Translations under genes and position numbers: made by a program | Origin: an uncultured Lachnospiraceae bacterium | Lineage (GTDB): Bacteria; Bacillota; Clostridia; Lachnospirales; Lachnospiraceae | Reading direction: 5' to 3' | DNA: 64,000 nt | Assembly (NCBI GenBank): GCA_947565425.1 | Contig: CANOFW010000010.1 | Location: forward strand, 29,349 to 93,348 | Part shown: positions 36,101 through 42,993 of the stretch, one piece after another | Layout of the letters: every line of letters starts with the position of its first letter | Position numbering within the stretch: the first letter of the stretch is position 1 | Notes under the pieces: generated by a model | Seen by the model: only the letters and a program-made list of their open reading frames with translations | Told to the model about the DNA's origin: nothing | Database searches by the model: none

Positions 36101-38136
36101 GCAGTTCTGGCATTACGGTGGCTCAGATGAGCGAGGAGCAGAAAAAAGAGCTTGCCGTTATGGTGGGTGCAAAGCTCAGGCAGCTTGGCATTGACTATGA
36201 GGACAGTAAAGCAAATGAGAAAAAGATGTATGATTTTCTATTGCTATATGCGCAAAGTGGTGAGAATCCAGCAGAATTTATTTTGCGAAAGGTAACAGAA
36301 CATAATTGCCGGCTTCCAGAAGTTGCGGAGAAGACCCAGTTAGACGCACTGGTGGAATATCTTGCACAGATGGCAAGGGAAAATGGTTATCGGCAGACGC
36401 AGCAACTATGGCTTCCGGTTCTTCCAGAACAGCTTGTGTTAAAAGAGCTTCCGGGCTATGAGGAACAAGTGTTTACAGATTCCCGTTGGAGAGAACAGGA
36501 TGGAAGCTGGAAATTGGAAGTTCTGTTGGGGTTATATGACGATCCCGAGAATCAGTCGCAGCTTCCGGTTGTATTGAACTTGTCTGAAAATGGACATTGC
36601 GCGGTCTGTGGTACGGTTGTAAGCGGCAAGAGTACATTTTTACAGACTTTCTTGTTCGCTATGACACAGAAATACACGCCCGATTATGTGAACTTTTATA
36701 TTCTCGATTTCAGCAGCCACATGTTGGAGGCGTTTGGGCAGGCGCCTCAGGTGGGCGGTATTTTGTTTGAAAATGACATCGAAGCTATCGGTAGGTTTTT
36801 CCATATGATACGGCGAATGATGGAGGAGCGGGCAAAACTGTTCGGCGGTGGAAATTATAGCCAATACGTGAGGGCGTACGGCGTAAAGCTTCCAGCAGTG
36901 GTGATTGTGATTGACGATTATGCCAATTTTCGAGAGAAAACAGATAATCAGTATGATGAGGATTTGGTGCAGCTCTCGGCAAAGGGCGTCGGTTATGGCA
37001 TCTTTTTGGTAGTTTCAGCCGCCGGCTTTGGCACGGCGCAGATTCCAGGAAGAGTTGCCGACAATATGAAAAATACGGTTAGTTTACAGATTACGGATAA
37101 GTTTAAATGTATTGATATTATGCGCATGAATCAGATTTCTGTGCTTCCGGAGGAAGGGGTAGCTGGAAGAGGACTTGTAAATATCAGTGGAAATATTCTG
37201 GAATTCCAGACAGCTTTGGCGGTAGAGGCGGACGATGCCTATGACAGAACGAAACGAATTCAGGAATCTTGTCTGCAAATGCGAAAAGCCTGGGGAAAAG
37301 CTGGTGCGAAAAAGATTCCTACTATTCCAGACAAACCAATATTGCGGCTGTTAGAGGAAAATCCCGATTATGAGGCAGCCATTTCGGATGTATCACAGCT
37401 TCCAGTTGGTTATCGCTATGCGGATGCGTCGCTCTATGCAGTGAATTTGCGTCGTACTTATTGTTATCTGATTACCGGAAAAGGGCGCACCGGAAAGACA
37501 ACACTGCTTCGGGTTATGATGAAAGGCGTATACCGCAAAGGTGCGAAAATGTATGTTGTGGAAAAGAGTAAGCAGGAGTTGAGAAACGCGGCAGGCATCT
37601 ATGGGGCGGAATATATTGAAAATGATGAGGCGCAGTTTGCATTTTTCAAAGAACTGATTCCCGTGTTTGTGGAACGCAATAAACAAAAGCAGAAATTAAG
37701 CCTGCGTGGATTGAATGAGCAGGAGATTTATGAGGAAATGCAAGTGTTTCCACCGATCTTTATTTTTCTATCAGATCTGCCGGAATTTATTCGCAGCGCC
37801 TACCGTCCTGCGGGACAAGTGGGTACGATAAACGGAACTTTAGAAAATATCATAGAAAAAGGAATGTACCATAATATTTATTTTATTGGTTGCATGAATA
37901 TAGAGGATGCTTCTGAAATGGGCGGCTACCGCGCGTTCAAAAATTTTGTCAGCTATAAGGCGGGAGTACTATTAGGCGGCAATGCAGCGTCGCAGAGAAT
38001 TTTTAACTTTCAGAATATACCATACCAGGAGACGACTAAGAGCCTGGCAAAAGGAATCGGACTGGCGGCGAGCGAAGAGGATGATACGGCTGCCGTGAAG
38101 ATTGTATTTCCCGAGATGGGGAGGGAAAGTTTGTGA
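33145..38136 (+). CDS. essC: EssC-type FHA-FtsK/SpoIIIE ATPase of a type VII secretion system
   Basis: This 1663-residue membrane ATPase is the motor of WXG100 (type VII) secretion and recognises substrates by its last ATPase module. In order: a degenerate FHA-like domain (about 1-90); a second FHA with SQNHCRIV and SSNGSFSNG (about 110-190); one or two transmembrane helices (about 262-318); and three FtsK/SpoIIIE modules. Module 1 has a full Walker A GTTGSGKS (718-725) and Walker B FIIIDEFAEL. Module 2 has GTVVSGKS (1156-1163) and VIVIDDYANF. Module 3 has GKGRTGKT (1445-1452) and FIFLSDLPEF. All three P-loops keep the lysine, unlike systems where D3 is degenerate. TAGGAGG precedes the ATG. 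The WXG100 genes, YukD and FHA genes lie on both sides. Confidence 0.95.
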   Translation: MILMIYQKDSFKEYLLPNGNNMNYSIRLEKEIFHLKKDIELCLDITQNQWNIKESPQYILVSDGKIYKHKQLAQEEILHIKTEDKEQLDVIAVAHSPVFPIFQKYDISRMVEITVGKDEGNMISYQFMTLVSQNHCRIVKENGSFYVIDSSSNGSFSNGRRIKKQRLEFGDVINIFGLNILFLDGILGVAAHYGEAVVDQKYLKPIKPEQVEEKRREDVGNAATVEDRNYNRPPRYLPSINRESVEIEEPPSLQHTKQKPLIYTIGPSFTMALPMMLGCGFSFLSTQMSGRTSGAFMFTGIITAVASATLGVVWALANLKYAQREERENEQSRFNAYGNYLIETADDLKAKYEQNANALRDLYPSSKQCCYFDRSSNRIWNRNVSHEDFLFQRLGLGNIPFQVQIKIPKEKFSVQQDPLKQKPGIIQNDYRMLENVPVGIDLKQYQLWGIVGGAESKRTMNIVYNLVAQIAANNCYTDVKMVFIYDEQKLGDKEEWSFVKWLPHVWSEDKSTRYVAGNALEAGDVFYELANILRKRGGEENNSLSGKSFPKPWYVLFVSNPRLLEGELIAKYAYEPRETYGITTILLADYAYQLPNVCEHIIQNDYNFCGFYHAMDNTQEKHTVQFEQLHIKDMNHLAATLAGMEVSELESSGNIPASLEFLEMYQVKKLEELQVLERWRKSRTYHTMRVLVGKKMGGADAYLDIHEKYHGPHGLIAGTTGSGKSELLQTYILSLALNFSPDDIGFFIIDFKGGGMANLFCGLPHMVGQISNLSGNQVRRAMISIKSENVRRQRIFSEHGVNNINLYTRLYKDGEAAEPIPHLFIIIDEFAELKREEPEFMRELISVAQVGRSLGVHLILATQKPSGTVDDNIWSNSKFRLCLRVQDRRDSNDMLHKPDAAYLTQAGRCYLQVGNDELYELFQSGWSGAVYDENTAETKAEIAQMLTRTGKTAIVGSRMKIKRKEEERIGWYQKIIELIEQLTAKGSSGITVAQMSEEQKKELAVMVGAKLRQLGIDYEDSKANEKKMYDFLLLYAQSGENPAEFILRKVTEHNCRLPEVAEKTQLDALVEYLAQMARENGYRQTQQLWLPVLPEQLVLKELPGYEEQVFTDSRWREQDGSWKLEVLLGLYDDPENQSQLPVVLNLSENGHCAVCGTVVSGKSTFLQTFLFAMTQKYTPDYVNFYILDFSSHMLEAFGQAPQVGGILFENDIEAIGRFFHMIRRMMEERAKLFGGGNYSQYVRAYGVKLPAVVIVIDDYANFREKTDNQYDEDLVQLSAKGVGYGIFLVVSAAGFGTAQIPGRVADNMKNTVSLQITDKFKCIDIMRMNQISVLPEEGVAGRGLVNISGNILEFQTALAVEADDAYDRTKRIQESCLQMRKAWGKAGAKKIPTIPDKPILRLLEENPDYEAAISDVSQLPVGYRYADASLYAVNLRRTYCYLITGKGRTGKTTLLRVMMKGVYRKGAKMYVVEKSKQELRNAAGIYGAEYIENDEAQFAFFKELIPVFVERNKQKQKLSLRGLNEQEIYEEMQVFPPIFIFLSDLPEFIRSAYRPAGQVGTINGTLENIIEKGMYHNIYFIGCMNIEDASEMGGYRAFKNFVSYKAGVLLGGNAASQRIFNFQNIPYQETTKSLAKGIGLAASEEDDTAAVKIVFPEMGRESL

Positions 38137-38849
38137 TTTCCATGTTAATCTGCACGAAGTCAACGCAAGAACTTGGCGCGTTGCGCAGTGAGTCCAAAGA
38201 ACTTGCCAGCAGACTGACGGATGAAGAATGGACGTATCATTGCTTCAGCAAAGAGAAAGAGTTCCGGGAATTTCTGGACAGCCATCCATTCCTCCATTTG
38301 GCGGTTATGGATGTTATGATGCAGGGCGGATTGTCAGGGGCCAGACAGGTGAGAAGCAATGACCGCTCTACGTATCTGATCTTGATTGCATCCGCCGCGT
38401 GTTCGCCGCTTGTGTATATCAAGCCCGATATTTTAGCGGGCTCGCTGCTGCTGCGTCCTTATACCAGGGAGCAAATGGAAGAGGTATTGAAAGAGGCGTT
38501 TTTTGCCTACCTTTCTCAGCGAGATGGTGAGGAAGGGTTTGTGGTGGAAAACCGCTTAGGCAGGCAGGTAATTCCCTATGGACAGATTATTTATTTTGAA
38601 GCATTTGACCGCAAAATCCGTATTCATACGGAGGAAAAAGAGGTAAGTTTTTACGGTTCGTTAGAGCGGCTAGAACTGCCAGACAGATTTGTGCGCTGTC
38701 ATCGGGGATTTATCATTGACCGTTTCCGCATCCGTCAAGTGCAGTTATCGAAAAATACTGTGTTTCTGGAGGGCGGTTATTGTATTCCGCTTTCCAGAAG
38801 TTATAAAGCGGCGATAAAGGAGTTGATGCAGCGTGCAACAGACAGATGA
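38133..38849 (+). CDS. LytTR DNA-binding regulator with degenerate receiver domain
   Basis: The 238-residue protein has a receiver-like N-terminal half and a C-terminal LytTR DNA-binding domain (about 133-232, with IIYFEAFDRKIRIHT, FVRCHRGFIID and PLSRSYK). The receiver keeps an aspartate at the phosphorylation position (D60, AVMDVMM). It lacks the acidic pair near the N-terminus (LICTKST) and has Arg instead of the conserved Lys (LLLRPY), so phosphotransfer in the usual way is doubtful. The start is a GTG that overlaps the essC stop and has GGGAGGG just before it; ATG 38142 is an alternative. A direct-repeat site with LytTR geometry lies downstream at 39799-39828, ahead of the first WXG100 gene, which makes autonomous control of the locus plausible. 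Confidence 0.85.
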   Translation: MISMLICTKSTQELGALRSESKELASRLTDEEWTYHCFSKEKEFREFLDSHPFLHLAVMDVMMQGGLSGARQVRSNDRSTYLILIASAACSPLVYIKPDILAGSLLLRPYTREQMEEVLKEAFFAYLSQRDGEEGFVVENRLGRQVIPYGQIIYFEAFDRKIRIHTEEKEVSFYGSLERLELPDRFVRCHRGFIIDRFRIRQVQLSKNTVFLEGGYCIPLSRSYKAAIKELMQRATDR

Positions 38850-39516
38850 ATCCTATGTGCTGACGGACTGGCAGCTACAACTTTTGCTGGAGGGCTGCGG
38901 TTGTACAGAAATTTATGGATTGCCCTTGCAAAGACCTCCGCAGAACCAGCAAGAATTATCCTATCAAATTTATAAGCTAGTAAAAAAACAAATTATCTCT
39001 GTAGCGGGCGGGTTATTTCGCATTGCCGAGCCATTAAAAAGTTGGCTGTCTGCGGCGGCGCAGGCGGAAACGATATATAAAATCCGCACAAGCGGACAAA
39101 TGCCCAGATGCTTTTGCGTTTATGTGCAAAAGGGACAAGCCGTCTTGATGGAACGTTATGCGTACCGAGAAAATTCTGTGCGGCTGTGGGGATTTACAAA
39201 GACAGAATTTTATCAAGAACTTGACCAGCTTTTGTTTGATTGTGGAATGAGAGAACATGTACAGCCGTTGCCAGAGCAAGTGTATCAGGAGATGGCACAA
39301 GAACTTGTACAAAGTTACGCTCGAAATAACGAGGAGCTGCGCCCTGGCATGGCGGGAAAGTTTCGCGCAGATGTCTGTGATCGTTTTGGCAGGCAACGAA
39401 AACGGATTACAGCGGTGCGTGTTCAGTTGGAGGACTTTCTTGTGCAAGAGATGAAAAATACGGTCGATGTAACTTTGTTTGGAATTGAGAAGCTCATAGC
39501 ATTATTGGAAGAATGA
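38833..39516 (+). CDS. Cytosolic protein of unknown family in the type VII locus
   Basis: The 227-residue protein has no signal or membrane segment. It reads as an alpha/beta protein: VLTDWQLQLLLEGCG, a SYQIYKLVKKQII helix and AGGLFRIAEPLKSWL. A strand-rich middle follows (RCFCVYVQKGQAVLMERY, SVRLWGFT), and the C-terminal half is helical. The early domain order (W-containing helix, RxAEPLKxWL, then a basic strand with an aromatic loop) recalls EspG chaperones of actinobacterial ESX systems, but I cannot claim homology. The start is a GTG overlapping the LytTR gene by 17 bases, and the stop overlaps a frame of yukD. Position between regulator, YukD and substrates suits a substrate chaperone or assembly factor (inference). 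Confidence 0.75.
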   Translation: MQQTDESYVLTDWQLQLLLEGCGCTEIYGLPLQRPPQNQQELSYQIYKLVKKQIISVAGGLFRIAEPLKSWLSAAAQAETIYKIRTSGQMPRCFCVYVQKGQAVLMERYAYRENSVRLWGFTKTEFYQELDQLLFDCGMREHVQPLPEQVYQEMAQELVQSYARNNEELRPGMAGKFRADVCDRFGRQRKRITAVRVQLEDFLVQEMKNTVDVTLFGIEKLIALLEE

Positions 39517-39548
39517 ACTTAGAAGATATAGTCAGGAGAGAGAGCAAT

Positions 39549-39797
39549 ATGGTGATGGTAGAAATTTATATACCGCTTTTAGATAAACGGTATGATTTTC
39601 GTTTGGATGAACATACGCAGATTTTGTATTTACTGGAGGATATCAGTGAAATTATTTGTCAGAAAGAACAGTGCCGGATGGACGGAGATTGGCGTAATCT
39701 TCTGCTCTGCCATACAGCGACGAGGCGGAAACTGCCGCTGGCAAGTACGTTGTCTGAGTGCGGGATTCAAATTGGAGACAGCCTGCTGTTGGTATAA
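39549..39797 (+). CDS. yukD: YukD/EsaB-like ubiquitin-fold protein
   Basis: The 82-residue product is a ubiquitin-like protein of the YukD/EsaB type, a small cytosolic part of type VIIb systems needed for secretion or its regulation. It starts MVMVEIYIPL, with the strand-turn-strand, a helix (YLLEDISEIICQK) and the late IGDSLLLV strand of the fold. I choose ATG 39549 because AGGAG lies ten bases upstream and the first beta strand begins there. ATG 39513, overlapping the previous stop, would add 12 residues and cannot be excluded. It lies between the unknown cytosolic protein and the WXG100 cluster. Confidence 0.85.
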   Translation: MVMVEIYIPLLDKRYDFRLDEHTQILYLLEDISEIICQKEQCRMDGDWRNLLLCHTATRRKLPLASTLSECGIQIGDSLLLV

Positions 39798-39798
39798 A

Positions 39799-39828
39799 AC
39801 AGGTCGAATTCGACAAAAAACAGGTTGT
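39799..39828 (+). promoter_or_regulatory. LytTR-type direct-repeat site before the WXG100 cluster
   Basis: ACAGGTCGA (39799-39807) and ACAGGTTGT (39820-39828) are direct 9-base repeats with a 12-base spacer, the geometry reported for AgrA and other LytTR regulators. A GTCGAATTCGAC palindrome (39803-39814) overlaps the first repeat. The rest of the 114-base gap holds a GGAGG for the next gene and only weak promoter-like hexamers, which would suit an activated promoter. Confidence 0.5.
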
Positions 39829-39911
39829 TCATCCTGATAATGAAACATACCTTTCGCTTTATGCTAAGGTTGTCATATCAAATAAATCACAAGAAAATGG
39901 AGGAAAAAATT

Positions 39912-40214
39912 ATGGGTAGTATCAGAGTAACAGCAGCACAATTGAGAAGCAGCGCATCCGACTTAGAGAGTCTCAACAGCCAGTTTAAATCGGCAGTAGG
40001 GGAGCTGGAATCCTTAGAAGGAACCTTGAGGAGCTCTTTTGAAGGCGAGGCAAGCGATGCGTTTCACACAGCGTTTACGAATGACAAGACACAGATGAAC
40101 AATTTTTACAATGCCATTCTTGCCTATGTTCAGGCGTTAAATTCTCTGGCGGAGAAATATGCAAGAACAGAGAGCAGCAACGTAGAAATTGCCCGCACGA
40201 GAAATTATCAGTAA
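39912..40214 (+). CDS. WXG100-family protein, variant FEG motif
   Basis: The 100-residue helical-hairpin protein is a WXG100/ESAT-6-like candidate substrate. The turn reads F43-E44-G45 instead of W-x-G, within SSFEGEASDAF. The C-terminal helix ends with a YxxxE secretion motif (Y83ARTE87). Length and start (MGSIRVTAAQLRSSASDLE) are typical. GGAGG sits nine bases before ATG 39912; the longer frame to 39825 has no RBS. It is the first of five WXG100-like genes and the nearest to the LytTR-type site. Confidence 0.9.
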   Translation: MGSIRVTAAQLRSSASDLESLNSQFKSAVGELESLEGTLRSSFEGEASDAFHTAFTNDKTQMNNFYNAILAYVQALNSLAEKYARTESSNVEIARTRNYQ

Positions 40215-40290
40215 GTGTAGTGGCCATATGCAATGGTAAGAACAACGAAAGAATTAGGAAATTAGTAAGAGAGAAAAGGAGAAAAATATT

Positions 40291-40605
40291 ATGGATGGAA
40301 TTTTAAGAGTAACACCGGAACAGCTCAGTGCAACAGCGGGAGAGTTTAGTTCAAAGGCGTCCGTGATCGGAAATTTGACCTCAGAAATGACAAGTAAAGT
40401 GACGGGCTTATCCTCCGTATGGGAAGGAAGTGCAGCTACCGCATACATCAATAAGTTTAAAGGATTAGAAGATGATATTCAGAAAATGATCCGCATGGTG
40501 CAGGAACATGCCAAGGACCTGGAAGATATGGCAGCAAATTACAATGCGGCAGAGAACGAGGCTGAAAGCGTCATTGAGAATTTAAGTTCAGATGTAATTA
40601 TATAA
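40291..40605 (+). CDS. WXG100-family protein, canonical
   Basis: The 104-residue protein has the canonical WXG turn (W44-E45-G46 in SVWEGSAATAY) between two amphipathic helices and a YxxxE motif near the C-terminus (Y84NAAE88). It begins MDGILRVTPEQL, like other EsxA-type proteins. AAAAGGAG precedes the ATG. It should form an antiparallel dimer with itself or a neighbour and be exported by the EssC machine. It is the most classical EsxA-like member of the cluster. Confidence 0.94.
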   Translation: MDGILRVTPEQLSATAGEFSSKASVIGNLTSEMTSKVTGLSSVWEGSAATAYINKFKGLEDDIQKMIRMVQEHAKDLEDMAANYNAAENEAESVIENLSSDVII

Positions 40606-40668
40606 GAAGCGGCCGGGCAGGGGTGTAAAGTCCAAAGGAGGGAAACAAACACTCCTGCTGCGGCGTTT

Positions 40669-41055
40669 ATGGAAAGAATCGGGTGGTGGATATTGTTTCG
40701 GATTGAGAAAAAAGCGGTGCAGGAGTGCAGCCAGCAGATGGAACAGATGCAACGGCAGTTAGCAGCCTGCCGGGAGAGGATTGCAGAGTTAGACAAACAC
40801 AATTCGGAGCAGGATAAGATGCAGCAGAGGCTGAAAGGACAGCTCTGGCAGATACAGGAAGACATTTTACAGGAAATGTTGCTGCTCCATAAAATGACGG
40901 CTGCGCTGGAACAAACCCTGGAATTTTATGAGGAAGGTGAAAATAGGGCGATTGCCATTTTGGAGGAGGAGCGTTTTTGGTTTTTGGAAGAAGAATTGCA
41001 GGTAAACAAGTTTCAATGGCTGGCGGAAACGGGCATGAGGTTTGAATCACAGTAG
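40669..41055 (+). CDS. Coiled-coil small protein among the WXG100 genes
   Basis: The 128-residue protein is predicted nearly all helical with heptad-like spacing (CSQQMEQMQRQLAACRERIAEL, residues about 20-42). It lacks a WXG turn and any signal. Its size, charge and place inside the cluster resemble the helical accessory proteins that accompany LXG-type substrates. The ATG is weakly supported: AAAGGAGG lies about 27 bases upstream, and I found no closer in-frame start. It may be a partner of one of the neighbouring WXG100 proteins; the function is unknown. Confidence 0.65.
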   Translation: MERIGWWILFRIEKKAVQECSQQMEQMQRQLAACRERIAELDKHNSEQDKMQQRLKGQLWQIQEDILQEMLLLHKMTAALEQTLEFYEEGENRAIAILEEERFWFLEEELQVNKFQWLAETGMRFESQ

Positions 41056-41067
41056 GAGGTGCAAAGA

Positions 41068-41373
41068 ATGACGCTTACAGAGCTGGAGGTGAATACATCC
41101 TCATTGGCGGGGGACAGAAAGGATATGGAGGAAAGTCTGAACCGCATACAGAGCACGCTGGAGGGGATTTATACGGAGGTTGAGGAGTTAAATACCATGT
41201 GGACTGGTCCGGCAAATCAGGCGTTTCGCAATTCCTTTCAGCAGGATCAGGTAAGAATTACAGAGATTGTCAAAGGAATGCGAGAGTATCTGGAAGATTT
41301 ACAGGAAGTGCAGCGAGAGTATGAAACGTGTGAAAATGCAGTGGCAGAAATTGTCGCTTCAATAAGAATATAG
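41068..41373 (+). CDS. WXG100-family protein, WTG turn
   Basis: The 101-residue protein has W45-T46-G47 in NTMWTGPANQAF and a YxxxE motif (Y85ETCE89) near the end of the second helix, the hallmark of EsxA-like substrates. The start is ATG 41068, with TAGGAGG nine bases upstream; an in-frame GTG three codons earlier overlaps that RBS and is rejected. The gene follows the coiled-coil gene by 12 bases, so the two may form a pair. Confidence 0.9.
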   Translation: MTLTELEVNTSSLAGDRKDMEESLNRIQSTLEGIYTEVEELNTMWTGPANQAFRNSFQQDQVRITEIVKGMREYLEDLQEVQREYETCENAVAEIVASIRI

Positions 41374-41390
41374 GAATGGAGGCGAAAGCA

Positions 41391-41735
41391 ATGGCAGATT
41401 CCGGCTTTACAATCAGCGCTCAGACGGTGGAAATCCGAGTGGATCCGGAACGGATGATGGAGAAGTCTTCTTCCATTGAAGGAAGGTTGGGAATTCTCAC
41501 GGAATGTCTGGCAAGGTTTGAGGAGAAGGTAAACGCTACCTCATATTACTGGATTGGGGAGGCAGGGGAATTGTATCGAGGTATGTACAGAGAATCCAGG
41601 GATGAAATCAACGGAATCCTCACGCGTTTACGTTCCAATACGGCAAAATTGCGCAGCATTGCACAACAGAGCAGCGAAAATGAAAAAGAAGTAACAGAAA
41701 TTGCGGAATCATTGATGGATCAGGTAATCTTTTAA
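41391..41735 (+). CDS. WXG100-like protein, WIG turn
   Basis: The 114-residue protein has a helix-turn-helix hairpin with W54-I55-G56 (YYWIGEAGELYRG). There is no clear YxxxE motif, so it may be a structural partner and not itself carry the signal. The start is ATG 41391, because GGAGG is eight bases before it; an ATG five codons upstream overlaps that RBS. An N-terminal strand-like stretch (FTISAQTVEIRVDPE) extends before the first helix, unlike the shorter members. Confidence 0.85.
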   Translation: MADSGFTISAQTVEIRVDPERMMEKSSSIEGRLGILTECLARFEEKVNATSYYWIGEAGELYRGMYRESRDEINGILTRLRSNTAKLRSIAQQSSENEKEVTEIAESLMDQVIF

Positions 41736-41758
41736 GACGTATCGGAAGGGAGGCTGCG

Positions 41759-42085
41759 ATGGATAGAATAAGTGTTGATTTTGAGGCTGCGAAACGGGAG
41801 GCAGCGAATTTGGAGGAATTGGCGTCTGAATTAGACCGTTTGCTGCGTGGTAGTTATCAGCAGGTTTTGCAGGAATTGTCGTGGGGCTGGCAGGGGGAGA
41901 GCGCAGATGCTTACCGTAGAAAAGCAGAGATTTTACAGCGGCAGATCGGTAAGACGGCGCATGACATTCGTACAGTTGCAGGAAATATACGCAATTCGGC
42001 ACAGAAGATTTACGAAGCGGAGATGCGGGCAAAGCAATTGGCAAAAGACAGAGGCTCCGGCAAAGTAGCGTTTACTCTGCAGTAA
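41759..42085 (+). CDS. WXG100-family protein, WQG turn
   Basis: The 108-residue protein has W44-Q45-G46 in SWGWQGESADAYRRK, the strongest match to the classical motif together with the 40291 protein. Its second helix has a tyrosine at 85 but not the exact YxxxE spacing. GGGAGG lies just before the ATG. It ends the WXG100 run; the membrane FHA gene follows after 20 bases. Confidence 0.9.
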   Translation: MDRISVDFEAAKREAANLEELASELDRLLRGSYQQVLQELSWGWQGESADAYRRKAEILQRQIGKTAHDIRTVAGNIRNSAQKIYEAEMRAKQLAKDRGSGKVAFTLQ

Positions 42086-42105
42086 AAGGGGCGGGAGAAA
42101 GCGAT

Positions 42106-42666
42106 ATGTTAAAAATATTGTTAGCAGTTTTTCTGATACTGGCAGTAGGGCTTCTGATTGCAGTGCTTTTTATCAGGAAATTGAACCGTCTGGAAAACCG
42201 GGATTTAACATCGAAGCATATCATTGTTAATCAAGGTGTTGATGTGGAGACCGGACAGTTTGGAAGGAATCAGAATAAATATTTCAGAGGTATGAGTGGT
42301 GAGATTCCAGATACCATCTATATGAACCAGATACAGAGAGAGGATTACGTTGTGCAAAATCCAGGTACACAAATTATTTTCTGTAATTTGAAAAGTGGTT
42401 GCACGGTCACAACGAATCTTACAGATTGCCTTTATATCGGTCGCGGTACATGGAAAGAAGAAGGATTTTTACATATATCAGATAATCGGATGGTGTCAAA
42501 TCGGCACTGTAGGATTTTGCGGCAAAATGGGGTGATCTATCTGGAAGATTTGCAATCCAGAAACTATACCTATCTGAATGGCAGACAGATCAAACAGCGG
42601 ATGAAGCTCAAATCCGGCGATGTTATCGCATTGGGACCGGAACAGTTTCAGGTGAAGTTTTACTAG
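42106..42666 (+). CDS. Membrane-anchored FHA-domain protein (second copy type)
   Basis: The 186-residue protein has an N-terminal transmembrane helix (about 3-23), a 75-residue linker and a C-terminal FHA domain (about 108-186) with YIGRGTW, SNRHCRIL and the SRNYTYLNG loop. Like the protein encoded at 32582, it should bind phosphothreonine on the cytoplasmic side of the membrane. The linker contains repeated Asn/Gln/Arg residues and no motif I can name. It lies between the WXG100 genes and the candidate effector unit, so it may gate or dock those substrates (inference). Confidence 0.85.
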   Translation: MLKILLAVFLILAVGLLIAVLFIRKLNRLENRDLTSKHIIVNQGVDVETGQFGRNQNKYFRGMSGEIPDTIYMNQIQREDYVVQNPGTQIIFCNLKSGCTVTTNLTDCLYIGRGTWKEEGFLHISDNRMVSNRHCRILRQNGVIYLEDLQSRNYTYLNGRQIKQRMKLKSGDVIALGPEQFQVKFY

Positions 42667-42682
42667 AATTGGGAGGAAACGT

Positions 42683-42955
42683 ATGAATATCAAAGAATTG
42701 TTGCCAATTGGCAGCGTTGTATTGTTAAAAGGTGGAGAAAAGAAAGTCATGATAACGGGTGTTATGCAGACAAATGAAGATGGAAAAGAGTATGATTACC
42801 TGTCTGTTATATATCCAGAGGGAAATATTGGCAAGGAAGGAAATTTTCTGTTTTACCACAGTGATATAGAAGAGGTATTTTTTAGAGGCTATCACGATGA
42901 AGAGCGGGAAGTGTTTGTGGAAAAATTGGAGTCCTTTTATAAAGACCGTACATAG
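42683..42955 (+). CDS. DUF4176-family protein
   Basis: The 90-residue protein matches the DUF4176 family, with the family's opening LLPIGSVVLLKGGEKKVMITG and a central YDYLSVIYPEG. DUF4176 genes are common beside type VII/LXG substrates in Firmicutes, where they are thought to help the substrate or its secretion. The biochemical role is not known to me. GGGAGG sits eight bases before the ATG. It is immediately upstream of the candidate effector gene. Confidence 0.85.
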   Translation: MNIKELLPIGSVVLLKGGEKKVMITGVMQTNEDGKEYDYLSVIYPEGNIGKEGNFLFYHSDIEEVFFRGYHDEEREVFVEKLESFYKDRT

Positions 42956-42993
42956 AAAAGCGGTGGATATGCAGATAGATAAGGAGGAATCGC

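Noticed and set aside
39825-39911. 29-codon extension of the first WXG100 frame
   Set aside because: It lacks an RBS, is rich in Phe/Leu/Arg and would break the usual WXG100 length; the GGAGG belongs to ATG 39912.
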